Source: Rhizobiaceae bacterium
GTDB lineage: Bacteria; Pseudomonadota; Alphaproteobacteria; Rhizobiales; Rhizobiaceae
DNA length: 64,000 nucleotides
Assembly (NCBI GenBank): GCA_028281105.1
Contig: JANQKQ010000042.1
Span: 183,187 to 247,186 of the forward strand
Direction: 5' to 3'
This document shows positions 17,919 to 26,694 of this stretch, in pieces (within the stretch, counting starts at the first letter, position 1; each line of letters opens with the position of its first letter). Below the pieces are notes generated by a model, which worked only from the letters and a program-made list of their open reading frames with translations, made no database searches and was not told where the DNA came from. The position numbers were made by a program, and so were the translations under genes.

Positions 17919-19253
17919 TCAGCCAGTCATCCATGGCGGCATCTCAAATGGCGCCGTTTCATAGGGAGAGGGAGCGATGATAACCGCATCTCTCTTCCAG
18001 TCCTGGATCTGCGAATACTGGTGCGGCATGCCCAGCGACGGGTCGTCCGTGGCATCGGGATAGGGTACTCCCGCCTGCCAGTTTTGGAAGAACCGGGTGG
18101 TTCCCATAACGCCGCGATAGATGGAACGCCGCAGAACATCGGCAATCTTGCGGTTTTGTTCGATCTCGCCCGGTTCGCCCGTGCCACCGGCGATCGCTGC
18201 CGAAGACGCGTACATGAACACCGAGTCGTAAGGGATGGCGCCGTTGAGCGGGCTCGTTCCTTCCGAACCGTATTTGCCGCGATAGCGCTCCATGAAGGCC
18301 AAGCCCATTTCGTCCTGCAAGGACTGCGCTACAGACGAATAGATCACCCCTTCCGATGCCGTCTCGGCAATTTCGCGGAAGGCGGCGATCGACGGCCCGT
18401 ACTGCATGTAGACAAGGCTGTTGGTCGGGTTGGGCGCAAACTGAAGCATGAACTGCGCCAGGTCCTGAGGCACCCAGTGCGTGAATGCGACCACACCAGG
18501 TGGGTCGCTCCGCAGTTTCGAGACGATGGGGCCCCATTCCGACGTGCCGTAGGACACGGTCTCGGTCAGGTTGATCTCCCACCCGTATTTCGCTGCGTTG
18601 TCGGAAATTCCCGAGCCGATAACCGCGCCATAGGTGTCGGAGCCCAAAATGAGTGAAATCTTGCGGTTCTCAGGTTTGAACTGGCCCGACTCGGTCAGGT
18701 TTTTCAGGAAGCTGAGCAGACCTTCACCGTACCAGACCTCGGCCGGATCGCTCATGAAGATCGTCTGATATCGCTCCGGATCGCGTTCCAGCGCGTTGTG
18801 ATGCTGAACATCGGTATTGGCATGAATGTAGATCACCCCGTCATCGGCGATCAGATCATACTCCGCGGTTCCGGTGCTGCCGTTATAGCCGTTGATGATC
18901 GCATGGACATTGTGCCTGTCGATCAGGCGCTGCATCGCCGGGACCACATTGTCCGGGCCCATGACCTTGGTATCCTCAAAATGGAACTCGATCGGCCGGC
19001 CCAAAATGCCTCCTAACGCATTGACCTCCTCCGCCGCCAACTGCAGGCCACGCTTGTATTCGATGCCGTCTGCTGCCGCCCAGCCGGTCAGTGGCACCGC
19101 TGCGCCGATGGGGATTGGCTCTCCGTCGGCGGCCTTTCCCGCGTTTGCTGATGCCAGAACGCCGGCGGCAGTCAATCCTGTCACACCGACTGCCGAGCCC
19201 GCAAGAAACTTGCGGCGTGATACTTTGGAATCGCGTTCGATCGAACTGCTCAT
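17919..19253 (-). CDS. Tat-exported substrate-binding protein of the Liv/amide family
   Basis: Periplasmic ligand receptor, 444 aa. A twin-arginine signal (SRRKFLAGSAVG, about residues 12-23) precedes an Ala-rich segment, so it is exported folded. The mature part begins with PIPIGAAVPLTGWAAADGIEYKRG, the type I fold of the Peripla_BP_6 / urea-amide binding group. The ATG at 19253 is chosen because GGGAGGTGATA precedes it. It is first gene of the minus-strand run down to 11097. The long C-terminal region (QNWQAGVPYPDATDDPSLG) resembles the FmdD/urea-type receptors more than LivJ. Confidence 0.9.
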   Translation of the reverse strand: MSSSIERDSKVSRRKFLAGSAVGVTGLTAAGVLASANAGKAADGEPIPIGAAVPLTGWAAADGIEYKRGLQLAAEEVNALGGILGRPIEFHFEDTKVMGPDNVVPAMQRLIDRHNVHAIINGYNGSTGTAEYDLIADDGVIYIHANTDVQHHNALERDPERYQTIFMSDPAEVWYGEGLLSFLKNLTESGQFKPENRKISLILGSDTYGAVIGSGISDNAAKYGWEINLTETVSYGTSEWGPIVSKLRSDPPGVVAFTHWVPQDLAQFMLQFAPNPTNSLVYMQYGPSIAAFREIAETASEGVIYSSVAQSLQDEMGLAFMERYRGKYGSEGTSPLNGAIPYDSVFMYASSAAIAGGTGEPGEIEQNRKIADVLRRSIYRGVMGTTRFFQNWQAGVPYPDATDDPSLGMPHQYSQIQDWKRDAVIIAPSPYETAPFEMPPWMTG

Positions 19254-19276
19254 TATCACCTCCCTGAATCCATTCC

Positions 19277-19327
19277 GATTATCGCACCCCCATGTGCCTC
19301 GCTGGAGGCAAGGCCTAGCGATAATCG
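19277..19327. promoter_or_regulatory. Separated inverted half-sites upstream of the Liv-type operon
   Basis: GATTATCG (19277-19284) and CGATAATCG (19319-19327) are inverted copies of the two halves of the palindrome at 8828-8847, here about 40 bases apart, 24 bases upstream of the binding-protein start. They could be a looped or degenerate site for the same GntR regulator. The remaining divergent region to 19751 is AT-rich with no convincing gene. Confidence 0.4.
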
Positions 19328-19589
19328 ATTTGTTATTAAATCACAAATTTTGATATGTCCACATTTTTTTGGATTCCACCGTTATCCGCTTTGTTGACCG
19401 AGGCGTCTCTGGTGCTAGGAGGTGTCAATAAAACTCAATTATAATAATAAGTTATGGATCTATGTTCGGAGTCGAACCAACGCCGCACACTTGTGAACAC
19501 TTCACATAGCTAACCGATGATCGGGCGATTTGATCCGCGATTTTACATCAAAATCAGGTTGCGCGACATGCATTTGGGAAGACATTGTG

Positions 19590-19616
19590 TTGACAGCAAC
19601 AATTTTGCTATATAGT
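19590..19616 (+). promoter_or_regulatory. Candidate sigma-70 promoter for the MBL hydrolase
   Basis: TTGACA (19590-19595) and TATAGT (19611-19616) with a 15-base spacer, somewhat short, lie in AT-rich sequence about 150 bases before the hydrolase start. This is the best promoter-like match in the divergent region. Confidence 0.35.
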
Positions 19617-19763
19617 TACAAGATGGTCTCGCCGAGCAGATTCCTGAGCGGCAAAACCCGTCCGCTTGTGGAAACCGGTTTTGGAAATCCGCGCAAAAAG
19701 TCCAGAAGTTGCAGCGGTGAGGGGCGTTAGACGTATTTCGAGTTAAAGTGGGTGAATGCGCTT

Positions 19764-20621
19764 ATGATACGGGAAGTGACAGATGGCGTTTTCGCCGAAA
19801 CCGACGTGCGCGGATGCAATCCGGGCTTTGTGGTCACCAGCGAAGGCGTCGTTGTGATAGATACGCCGCAGCTGCCGACCAGGGCGGTAGAAATGCGCAA
19901 AGCCGCCGAAAGCCACGGCCCGATCGTCTATCTGATCAATACCGAACATCACGTCGATCACATCTTCGGAAACTACTTTTTTAAAGGAGCCGGCACCGTA
20001 ATTTCGCATGACTACGTCCTGCAGGAATTCATGACCGTTTATCCGGAGATCAATCCTTACGAATATGCCAAGGAGGCGGTGCCTACCGACGACCCGGACG
20101 GCATTGGTCTGTTTCCCGACGAGGAGGCATATTTCGCGGATATGAACCAGCCCACGGTTACGTTCAGCGCGGATGCGACACTGCGCTTGGGCGACCTGAC
20201 CTTTGAGTTAATTGCAACGCCCGGTCACACGCCCGGACAGATTGCCGTCTACATTCCACAGAAGAAGACGCTTTTTGCTTCCGACAACATCTTCAACGGT
20301 GTCCAGACGTGGCACTACACATCCAACATCAACCAATGGATCGATTCTCTCAAATCGCTGAAAAAGCTGGATCTGGAGTTCATTGTTCCCGGCCACGGAC
20401 CAGTGTGTGGACCGGACCGCATTGATGCGCAAATGGCGGTTTTGCACGAATGGCAGTATTATGTTGCCGACTGCATGGCGCGTGGAATGAGTGAGTCGGA
20501 CTGCATCGAGAACTGTAAGATACGCGACCGGTACTCGGTCGATATCGGACAGGAGTACATGCTGCACCACGTCATCGAAAACAATGTGAAGTCACTCTAC
20601 CAGAAGCTTGCCTGCGCATGA
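19764..20621 (+). CDS. Metallo-beta-lactamase-fold hydrolase
   Basis: Metal-dependent hydrolase of the MBL fold, 285 aa from the ATG at 19764, which has GGGTGA about 8 bases upstream; a GTG at 19752 is an alternative. The metal motif that is normally HxHxDH reads EHHVDH (residues 61-66), so the first His is Glu, a variant I know from some lineages of the family. ATPGHTPGQ, FASDNIF and IVPGHGPVCG supply the remaining ligands. Its neighbours are the Liv operon (divergent) and a molybdenum hydroxylase (107 bases downstream, same strand). Substrate unknown; lactone or thioester hydrolysis is possible. Confidence 0.85.
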   Translation: MIREVTDGVFAETDVRGCNPGFVVTSEGVVVIDTPQLPTRAVEMRKAAESHGPIVYLINTEHHVDHIFGNYFFKGAGTVISHDYVLQEFMTVYPEINPYEYAKEAVPTDDPDGIGLFPDEEAYFADMNQPTVTFSADATLRLGDLTFELIATPGHTPGQIAVYIPQKKTLFASDNIFNGVQTWHYTSNINQWIDSLKSLKKLDLEFIVPGHGPVCGPDRIDAQMAVLHEWQYYVADCMARGMSESDCIENCKIRDRYSVDIGQEYMLHHVIENNVKSLYQKLACA

Positions 20622-20728
20622 TCGCGATTGGAGGCGATCGGCCTGTACGGCGAACGCTGCCCGGCAGAAACCGGCACGTACTTCACCAGCCACGGTTGTG
20701 AAACGTCACCTCCCAACACGAGACCCGC

Positions 20729-21610
20729 ATGTCGACCCGAGTGCTTCCAGAATTCCTGCTTCTCCGCCCCGACACGTTCGACGAGGCCTTGTCCCTAGTC
20801 GACCGGTATCGCGATAAGGCGGAAGTTCTGGCAGGCGGGACCGACCTGCTGGTGAATATGAAATGCGGTACGGCCACGCCTTCGATTGTCATCGGCATCG
20901 GCAAGGTCGACGCGTTCAATCGGATCGAGTTCGATCCCGAGAACGGTCTTGCGATCGGGGCGCTTGCGTCGATCAGGGCCCTGCACGATTCACCCGATGT
21001 GGCACGCTACTACCCGGTGTTGCGCGATGTGGCCCATCTTTTTGCCAATGTGCAGTTGCTGAACATGGGAACGGTCGGCGGCAATATCTGCAACGCCTCT
21101 CCGGCCGGCGACTTCATTCCGCCGCTGCTTTCGCAAAACGCCCACGTGGTGTTGGGGTCGGCCTCGGGGACGCGAACACTGAAGCTGATCGATTTCTTTG
21201 TCGGCCCGGGCAAAACGGTCCGGCGGCCGGACGAGTTGCTGCAAACCATTACTTTACCGCCGCTGTCGACGGACTATCATTCCGGTTTCGTACGCATCAC
21301 CCGCACCGCCGAGGATCTGGCCAAGATCTCGGTCGCAACCGTATTCAGTCTGCGCGACGGTAATTTCCACGATGTGAGGATATCGTTTGGCGCGGTTGCG
21401 CCTACGGTGCTGCGAATGCCCGATATCGAGGCGTTTCTCGAGGGGAAGCCAATGGATGATCAGACAATAGGTGAAGCAACAGCAATGGCGGCCGAGCGCA
21501 TCAGCCCGATCACCGACCTTCGCTCGACCTCCGATTACCGCAGGAAGATAGCGGGCGCTGCCTTGAGGCAGTCGATTCTCGCGGCAGTTGAACGGAGTCC
21601 AGCCCAATGA
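20729..21610 (+). CDS. Molybdenum hydroxylase, FAD-binding medium subunit
   Basis: FAD subunit of a xanthine oxidase / CO dehydrogenase-family enzyme, 293 aa. The pyrophosphate-binding motifs AGGTD (residues 35-39) and TVGGN (115-119) are intact, and a CO_deh_flav_C domain follows. It passes electrons from the iron-sulfur subunit to an acceptor. The gene order medium, small, large is that of coxMSL-type operons, and its stop overlaps the small-subunit start by 4 bases. Confidence 0.9.
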   Translation: MSTRVLPEFLLLRPDTFDEALSLVDRYRDKAEVLAGGTDLLVNMKCGTATPSIVIGIGKVDAFNRIEFDPENGLAIGALASIRALHDSPDVARYYPVLRDVAHLFANVQLLNMGTVGGNICNASPAGDFIPPLLSQNAHVVLGSASGTRTLKLIDFFVGPGKTVRRPDELLQTITLPPLSTDYHSGFVRITRTAEDLAKISVATVFSLRDGNFHDVRISFGAVAPTVLRMPDIEAFLEGKPMDDQTIGEATAMAAERISPITDLRSTSDYRRKIAGAALRQSILAAVERSPAQ

Positions 21611-22104
21611 GCGAACGGCCTGAAGATCGAAACGAGAAAATCGCCGTGCGGTTTCAGGTTAATGGCGAACCGACGGAACTGCTCGTGTCGGCCAACGAGA
21701 CGCTTCTTTCAGCACTAAGAAATCAGCTCGGCCTGACTGGGACAAAATACGGGTGCGGTACGGGTGATTGCTGCGCTTGTACCGTCAGCGTGAATGGTCG
21801 CGCTATCTTATCTTGCTTGAGTCTCGCCGCGGAACTGGAAGGTGAGAATGTGACCACGGTTGAAGGATTGTCGGACGGCTCAAAACTCAACCCGGTGCAG
21901 GCAAGCTTCGCTGAGCTGGGAGCGGTGCAATGCGGCTTTTGCACGCCCGGCATGATCATGACGATCAACGCGCTTCTGGCCGAAAATCCCGATCCGAGCG
22001 AGCAAGAAGTTCGGCACTATCTGCGCGGCAACCTTTGCCGCTGCACGGGCTATGTCAAGATAGTCGATGCAGCGCTCGCTGCCGCCGGCACGATGGAGGC
22101 GTAG
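21607..22104 (+). CDS. Molybdenum hydroxylase, [2Fe-2S] small subunit
   Basis: Electron-transfer subunit, 165 aa. The plant-ferredoxin-type cluster is held by Cys50, Cys55, Cys58 and Cys70 and the helical cluster by Cys109, Cys112, Cys144 and Cys146 (QCGFC and LCRCTGYV), all present. An N-terminal extension of about ten polar residues precedes the ferredoxin domain. The start overlaps the medium-subunit stop (ATGA) and the large subunit starts 4 bases downstream. Confidence 0.94.
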   Translation: MSERPEDRNEKIAVRFQVNGEPTELLVSANETLLSALRNQLGLTGTKYGCGTGDCCACTVSVNGRAILSCLSLAAELEGENVTTVEGLSDGSKLNPVQASFAELGAVQCGFCTPGMIMTINALLAENPDPSEQEVRHYLRGNLCRCTGYVKIVDAALAAAGTMEA

Positions 22105-22108
22105 TTCC

Positions 22109-24433
22109 ATGTTGAAGCACCACGATGCAGGCGCCGAGATGGTTCCGCAAGAAGGAGTGCATGAAGTCGACAATGTGGGCGCCAGGTTGGGACGAACAGA
22201 TGCGTGGCGTAAGGTCACCGGGCAGGAACAATACATGGAGGATGTTCCGCTTGTCTCGCAGTTGTGGGGCAAGATTTTGCGCAGCCCGCATCCGCACGCC
22301 CGTATCCGTGGCATTGATGTGTCGCGCGCCGAGAGCCTGCCGGGCGTCAAAGCCGTCATCACCTTCCGCGACATCGTTCCGTTCAAGATCGGTTATTCTA
22401 CCCACGGCGACCAGTTCGCCCTTTGCCACGACCGTGCACGCTATGTCGGCGACGAGGTTGCGGCGGTTGCGGCCGTTGACGAAGAGACGGCTGAAAAAGC
22501 CCTTTCGCTTATCGACGTCGACTATGAGGTTCTGCCATTTGTCCTCGATCCCATCGAGGCGATGAAACCTGACGCAATTGTCCTTCATAAAGACAAGGGC
22601 ACCAACATTGCCGCGGAAAACCACACCGAGTTCGGCGATGTCGAAAAGGGCTTCGCCGAAGCCGACCACGTGTTTGAAGACGAGTTCGAGACGCAGCGCC
22701 AATGCCATGTATGCATGGAGGTGCATGGCTGTGTAGCTAACTGGGGCAATGACGATTCGCTGTCGGTGTGGACTTCGACCCAGTCACCGCACATCGTGAA
22801 GCGGTTTCTGGCAAAAGCGGTCGACCTGCCCTTGAGCAAGGTGCGGGTGAACCGCGTCGGTGTCGGTGGTGCCTTTGGCAGCCGAACCGACCTGTTTCCG
22901 CATGATGTGATCGCGGCCTACCTGTCCAAAAAGGCCAGGAGGCCGGTCAAACTGCTGTTCTCCCGGCAGGAGGAGTTTTACGCGTCGGCCACCCGCCACC
23001 CGGCGTTGGTGCGCATCAAGACCGGCATCAAAGATGGGATGATAACCACGCGTCATGTGACCGCTATCCTCAATGGTGGCGCCTATACCAGCCAGACCGG
23101 AGCCGTGATGGGGTCGCTGGGGTGGAAGGCATCCAACTACTACCGCATCGAGAACTACCGCTATGACGGCTATGGCGTTCTGACCAATACCTCGGTGGCC
23201 ACCGCCTACCGCGGTTATGGCGGCCCGCAATTGGGATTTGCGCTTGAATCGCAGATCGACATGATTGCGGAAAGGTTGGAACTCGACCCGGTCGAGTTCC
23301 GACTGAACAATGCCAACCGACAGGGTGATACCTCCGTCTCGGGCAGCTACTTTTCATCCTGCGAACTGACCCAATGCATCGAAGCTGCCGACCGGGCACT
23401 TGAAGGCGAAAAACCCGCCGGCCGCGATCAAGGCAGGGGGATGGCGATCGGGTTCGGCGAAAGCGGCTGGCGCGGTGCTTACTACAACAATTCCGATGTC
23501 TCGGCCGCCACGATCAAGATGAACATGGATGGCAGCATTCATACGACGGTCGGCGGTGCCGAAATCGGTACCGGCTATGACACGACCATGGCTCAGATCG
23601 CCGCCGATGCGCTGGGTGTGCCAATCGACCAGGTCTCGGTGCATTCTGGCGATACCAATGACGCCGCGTATGATCTAGGCCTCTACGCCAGCCGCGGCGC
23701 CATAACGTCAGGCATGGCGGTCAAGCTTGCTGCGGACAAGACGAAGGGCAAGTTGCTCGACGCCGCAGCAAAGATGTTGGACACGCCGCGTTCCGAACTG
23801 TCGATCGAAAACCGCTGCATCGTCTCCAGCGCCAATCCGAACATCGCGATTACCATGGCTGAAATTGCCGAACACATCTACGAGGAGGAGGGTTCTGCGG
23901 TCTTCGGCACCGGCATCTACGATCCGCAAACCCATCTGGCCGACGAGACCGGATTCCATGCGTCGCCGGGCGGCTCGATCACATACCCGTTTTGTGCGGT
24001 CAATCTTGATGTTTCGGTCAATCGCGACACCGGCGAATTCAAGATCGGCAAGATCGCTGTGGCGGTGGATTGCGGTAAACCTATCAATCCGGCCATCGTG
24101 GAAGGCCAGATTGAGGGCGACGTTTTTCATGGACTGGGCATGGCGACTGTAGAACCCGGTCTCGATTACGATGACGCCGGCGCGCCGAAATACCACCATC
24201 TGGTCGACTACAAACTGCTGACCGCAGCCGACATGCCGCAGATCGAGTGCATTGTGGCGGAATCGACCGATCCCACCGGACCCTTCGGAGTAAAGGGCGT
24301 AACACAGCTTATCACTTCAAGCGTTGGTGCAGCGCTTGCCAATGCGCTCAACGACGCGATTGGCGTGCGGATGACTTCGTTGCCGATCACGCCGGAAAAA
24401 ATTCTTCAGGCTCTGGAACGGGCACAAAGTTGA
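22109..24433 (+). CDS. Molybdenum hydroxylase, molybdopterin-binding large subunit with altered catalytic loop
   Basis: Catalytic subunit, 774 aa, of the xanthine dehydrogenase family. The ATG at 22109 follows GGAGG. The loop TAYRGYGGPQ resembles xanthine dehydrogenase-like enzymes (AFRGFGGPQ), not the CO dehydrogenase AYRCSFR loop, so CO oxidation is unlikely. In the C-terminal loop the family has KGVGE with the catalytic Glu; here it reads KGVTQ, with Gln733 (codon 24305-24307) in the Glu position. Either this enzyme uses another base, belongs to a branch with Gln, or is impaired. No XdhC-type cofactor-insertion chaperone is seen nearby. Substrate unknown, probably an N-heterocycle or aldehyde. 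Confidence 0.88.
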   Translation: MLKHHDAGAEMVPQEGVHEVDNVGARLGRTDAWRKVTGQEQYMEDVPLVSQLWGKILRSPHPHARIRGIDVSRAESLPGVKAVITFRDIVPFKIGYSTHGDQFALCHDRARYVGDEVAAVAAVDEETAEKALSLIDVDYEVLPFVLDPIEAMKPDAIVLHKDKGTNIAAENHTEFGDVEKGFAEADHVFEDEFETQRQCHVCMEVHGCVANWGNDDSLSVWTSTQSPHIVKRFLAKAVDLPLSKVRVNRVGVGGAFGSRTDLFPHDVIAAYLSKKARRPVKLLFSRQEEFYASATRHPALVRIKTGIKDGMITTRHVTAILNGGAYTSQTGAVMGSLGWKASNYYRIENYRYDGYGVLTNTSVATAYRGYGGPQLGFALESQIDMIAERLELDPVEFRLNNANRQGDTSVSGSYFSSCELTQCIEAADRALEGEKPAGRDQGRGMAIGFGESGWRGAYYNNSDVSAATIKMNMDGSIHTTVGGAEIGTGYDTTMAQIAADALGVPIDQVSVHSGDTNDAAYDLGLYASRGAITSGMAVKLAADKTKGKLLDAAAKMLDTPRSELSIENRCIVSSANPNIAITMAEIAEHIYEEEGSAVFGTGIYDPQTHLADETGFHASPGGSITYPFCAVNLDVSVNRDTGEFKIGKIAVAVDCGKPINPAIVEGQIEGDVFHGLGMATVEPGLDYDDAGAPKYHHLVDYKLLTAADMPQIECIVAESTDPTGPFGVKGVTQLITSSVGAALANALNDAIGVRMTSLPITPEKILQALERAQS

Positions 24434-24748
24434 CTTCTAAAAGAACGCCCGGTCCGCACGAATGCGCATCTTGGGGCCGTCAACAGGTTTCGACTTTGAT
24501 GTTTTTGAAGACCATCTTTCGCTCGACAGTTCGAAAGTTGGCGTGGTTATCCCGCGAGGCCGTGAGCTCACTGATCAGCGGCATTGAGGCGTTAGCGACG
24601 ATGCATTCTCTCCCCCGCTGAGGCAGGGGTCAGCCTGCGCCATGCCGTGGCTTCCTCATGTCCGTCTCCTCGGGTCGACGAACTCCCCTAACAAAAGACG
24701 GAACTTTTTGGTGCTTAGGTCCCGATTACAAAGATGCGTTTGCGGCAT

Positions 24749-24758
24749 TTATCGATAA
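24749..24758. promoter_or_regulatory. TTATCGATAA palindrome, same core as the 8828 site
   Basis: A 10-bp palindrome identical to the core of the palindrome at 8828-8847, in a region between two gene ends. It does not face an obvious start codon, so it may be a leftover of a lost promoter or a chance match. Confidence 0.3.
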
Positions 24759-24840
24759 CAGAGGCTAATGTCCTATGTCGCCGGCCCGGCGATAGCGGCT
24801 GCGGCTTGCGGTCACGCTTGTGGCGCTTTCCTCCCGTCTA

Positions 24841-24857
24841 CCGGCCAAATCGGCCGG
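24841..24857. terminator. Short GC hairpin beyond the amidohydrolase end
   Basis: CCGGCC and GGCCGG separated by AAATC form a 6-bp stem about 55 bases past the stop of the minus-strand amidohydrolase. There is no T-run, so termination is only possible. Confidence 0.3.
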
Positions 24858-24909
24858 CGCGGTCCAAGGACGCCTGGGCGCCACCACCCATGTGGCAGGC
24901 GCGAAGTGG

Positions 24910-26598
24910 TCATCGTTCGAAGACGCATCGGCCCTTCCAGCGGGTCTCGACAACCTCGGTGGTGCCGATCTGCTCCGGCGTCAGCTTGGCAAGGGGCTGA
25001 TCGAGGATGATGAAATCCGCCCACTTGCCCGGCGCCAGCGAGCCGGTGTCGGCTTCCATGCCCAGCGAACGCGCGCCGTTGATGGTGAATATGGGCATGG
25101 CCTGGTCGAGCGCAATCGCCTGCCCCGCGCCCAGCGTTCCGGCAAATCGGCCGGTAGGATCGCGCCGCGAGATCATGCCGGCCAGTCCGATCCAGGGATT
25201 GGCGTCGGGCGCGGCCGCCGGCCAGTCCGATGCATAGGTGACTTGCGCGCCGGCGGTGAGCAGATCCTTGATGCGGTGACAGCGCTCGGTGCGTTCGCGG
25301 CCAAGCACGGCGACCTGGGCCGCGGTGGCGGGGTTGGGGAACCAGATTTTGGGCGAAACTTCCGCGATGGCCCCGAGCGCGGCGAAACGTGGAACGTCGC
25401 TGTCTTGCACGAAGGGGCAATGGGCGATCTCGTGGCGCAGGCCGCTTGGGCCGTTGCGGGTTCGCGCCGCCTCGATCGCGTTCAATCCCGCGCGAACCGC
25501 ATTGTCGCCGACGGCGTGCATCTTGACGACGAAGCCGCGCCGATCGAGTTCGCTCACCGTGTCGTTCAGTTCGCCGGGCGCGATCAGCAGCGTGGCGTCG
25601 GGGTCATGGGATGCCGCGTCGTAGCCGGTTTCCGGCAGGTAGGGCTCCAGGAAGGAGGCGGTCAGGCTTGGCGCAACGCCGTCGAGAAACAGCTTGGCGA
25701 AACCGGTGCGCAGGTTGGGCGACGCGTAAGCTCGCCGCCATTCCTCCAGCGTCTCGTAGGGAACGCCGTCGGGAGTGAACGGGCTTGAACGCGTTAGGTG
25801 CGCGGCGGCGTGCAAGGTCAGTTCTCCGCGTTCATCGGCGGCCTTGTACGCCCTCAAATCCGGCTCGTAGGCCATCGGCTCCTTGAAAGCGGTGATGCCG
25901 AGGCGGTTGAAATACGCCACGAAATAGCGTGCCGCCTCGTCCAGTTGGGCGTGCGTGCGCTCCATCAGTTGTTTGATCGGGCGACATGCGTTTTCCGCCA
26001 GGATGCCGTTTGGTTCGCCGCTCGCGGGATGGCGCTCGATGACGCCGCCGGGGACGTCCGGGCTGGTGTTGTCGATGCCGCCCTGTTGAAGTGCGAGCGA
26101 GTTACACCACAGGCTGTGTTGCGTGACATCGTGCAGCACGACCGCGTGGGCCGGCGCGATCGCGTCCAGCGTTTCGCGCGGGCTGGCGCCCATGCGCTCA
26201 CGCATGTCGAGCCGCCAAGGGCCGCCATAGACCAACCCGCCGGTGGGCAGTGCGGCCGCACGCTGTTTCACCGCCGCCATCAGTTCCTCGAAGCTCGCCC
26301 CATAGCCGACGAAGACGTCGAACAAATCCCGGCACGCGCCCCACAGCGCATGGGCGTGGCTCTCGACCAATCCCGGCATCAGAAATTTGCCGCCTAGTGC
26401 GTGGCGGCGGGTGTCGGGACCGGCAAGATTGAGTATGTCGGCGTCGCGGCCCACCGCCAGGACGCGGCCGTCCTTGACCGCGATCGCCTCACCGGCCGGG
26501 TGGTCACGATCCAGGGTGTCGATCACCCCGCCGTGCCAAATGTCGTCGGCATGAAGTGTGGTCACAGCGGGCTCCGGTTCCAGGTTGGTAGGATGCAT
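24910..26598 (-). CDS. YtcJ-like amidohydrolase (amidohydrolase family 3)
   Basis: Cytoplasmic metal-dependent hydrolase, 562 aa, the usual YtcJ length. The N-terminal metal pair is in VESHAHALW; MHAVGDNAVRAGLNAIE and the Asp of YASDWP are typical of this family, and GSLAPGKWADFIILD closes the small domain. The frame extends far upstream through the MarR gene on the other strand, but coding is believable only from the ATG at 26598, or from a GTG at 26565 preceded by GGAG. It diverges from MarR across a paired operator, so it is probably co-regulated with the TAXI transporter operon. Confidence 0.87.
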   Translation of the reverse strand: MHPTNLEPEPAVTTLHADDIWHGGVIDTLDRDHPAGEAIAVKDGRVLAVGRDADILNLAGPDTRRHALGGKFLMPGLVESHAHALWGACRDLFDVFVGYGASFEELMAAVKQRAAALPTGGLVYGGPWRLDMRERMGASPRETLDAIAPAHAVVLHDVTQHSLWCNSLALQQGGIDNTSPDVPGGVIERHPASGEPNGILAENACRPIKQLMERTHAQLDEAARYFVAYFNRLGITAFKEPMAYEPDLRAYKAADERGELTLHAAAHLTRSSPFTPDGVPYETLEEWRRAYASPNLRTGFAKLFLDGVAPSLTASFLEPYLPETGYDAASHDPDATLLIAPGELNDTVSELDRRGFVVKMHAVGDNAVRAGLNAIEAARTRNGPSGLRHEIAHCPFVQDSDVPRFAALGAIAEVSPKIWFPNPATAAQVAVLGRERTERCHRIKDLLTAGAQVTYASDWPAAAPDANPWIGLAGMISRRDPTGRFAGTLGAGQAIALDQAMPIFTINGARSLGMEADTGSLAPGKWADFIILDQPLAKLTPEQIGTTEVVETRWKGRCVFER

Positions 26599-26623
26599 AT
26601 CCCGGGGGGCCGGGCAGCAGTTA

Positions 26624-26659
26624 GTTGACAAATTCAACTTTTTCGTTGATTTTGTCAAC
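26624..26659. promoter_or_regulatory. Paired MarR operator between amidohydrolase and marR
   Basis: GTTGACAAATTCAAC (26624-26638) and GTTGATTTTGTCAAC (26645-26659) are inverted copies (one mismatch), each itself near-palindromic, separated by 6 bases. They sit 25 bases before the amidohydrolase start and 36 before marR. The same layout, with the same 6-base spacing, occurs in front of the other MarR gene at 41524-41557. Confidence 0.75.
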
Positions 26660-26694
26660 GACCTTTGCCAAGGTCCCCCCAGGGAGGACAACAG

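Larger units (their letters stand above)
24434..24909. other. 476-base intergenic region
   Basis: Separates the hydroxylase operon from the convergent amidohydrolase. It holds a weak 41-codon frame (24462-24587, plus strand; VGVVIPRGRELTDQRH at its end) without a good ribosome-binding site, a TTATCGATAA palindrome at 24749-24758 and a short hairpin at 24841-24857. I see no transposase or RNA gene. Confidence 0.5.

Noticed and set aside
19430..19460. AT-rich run (TAATAATAATAAG) as a possible origin or attachment site
   Set aside because: No flanking repeats, DnaA-box cluster or integrase; it is simply part of a divergent promoter region.
22109..24433. Carbon monoxide dehydrogenase (CoxL) assignment
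   Set aside because: The active-site loop is AYRGYGGPQ, not AYRCSFR, so aerobic CO oxidation is not supported.
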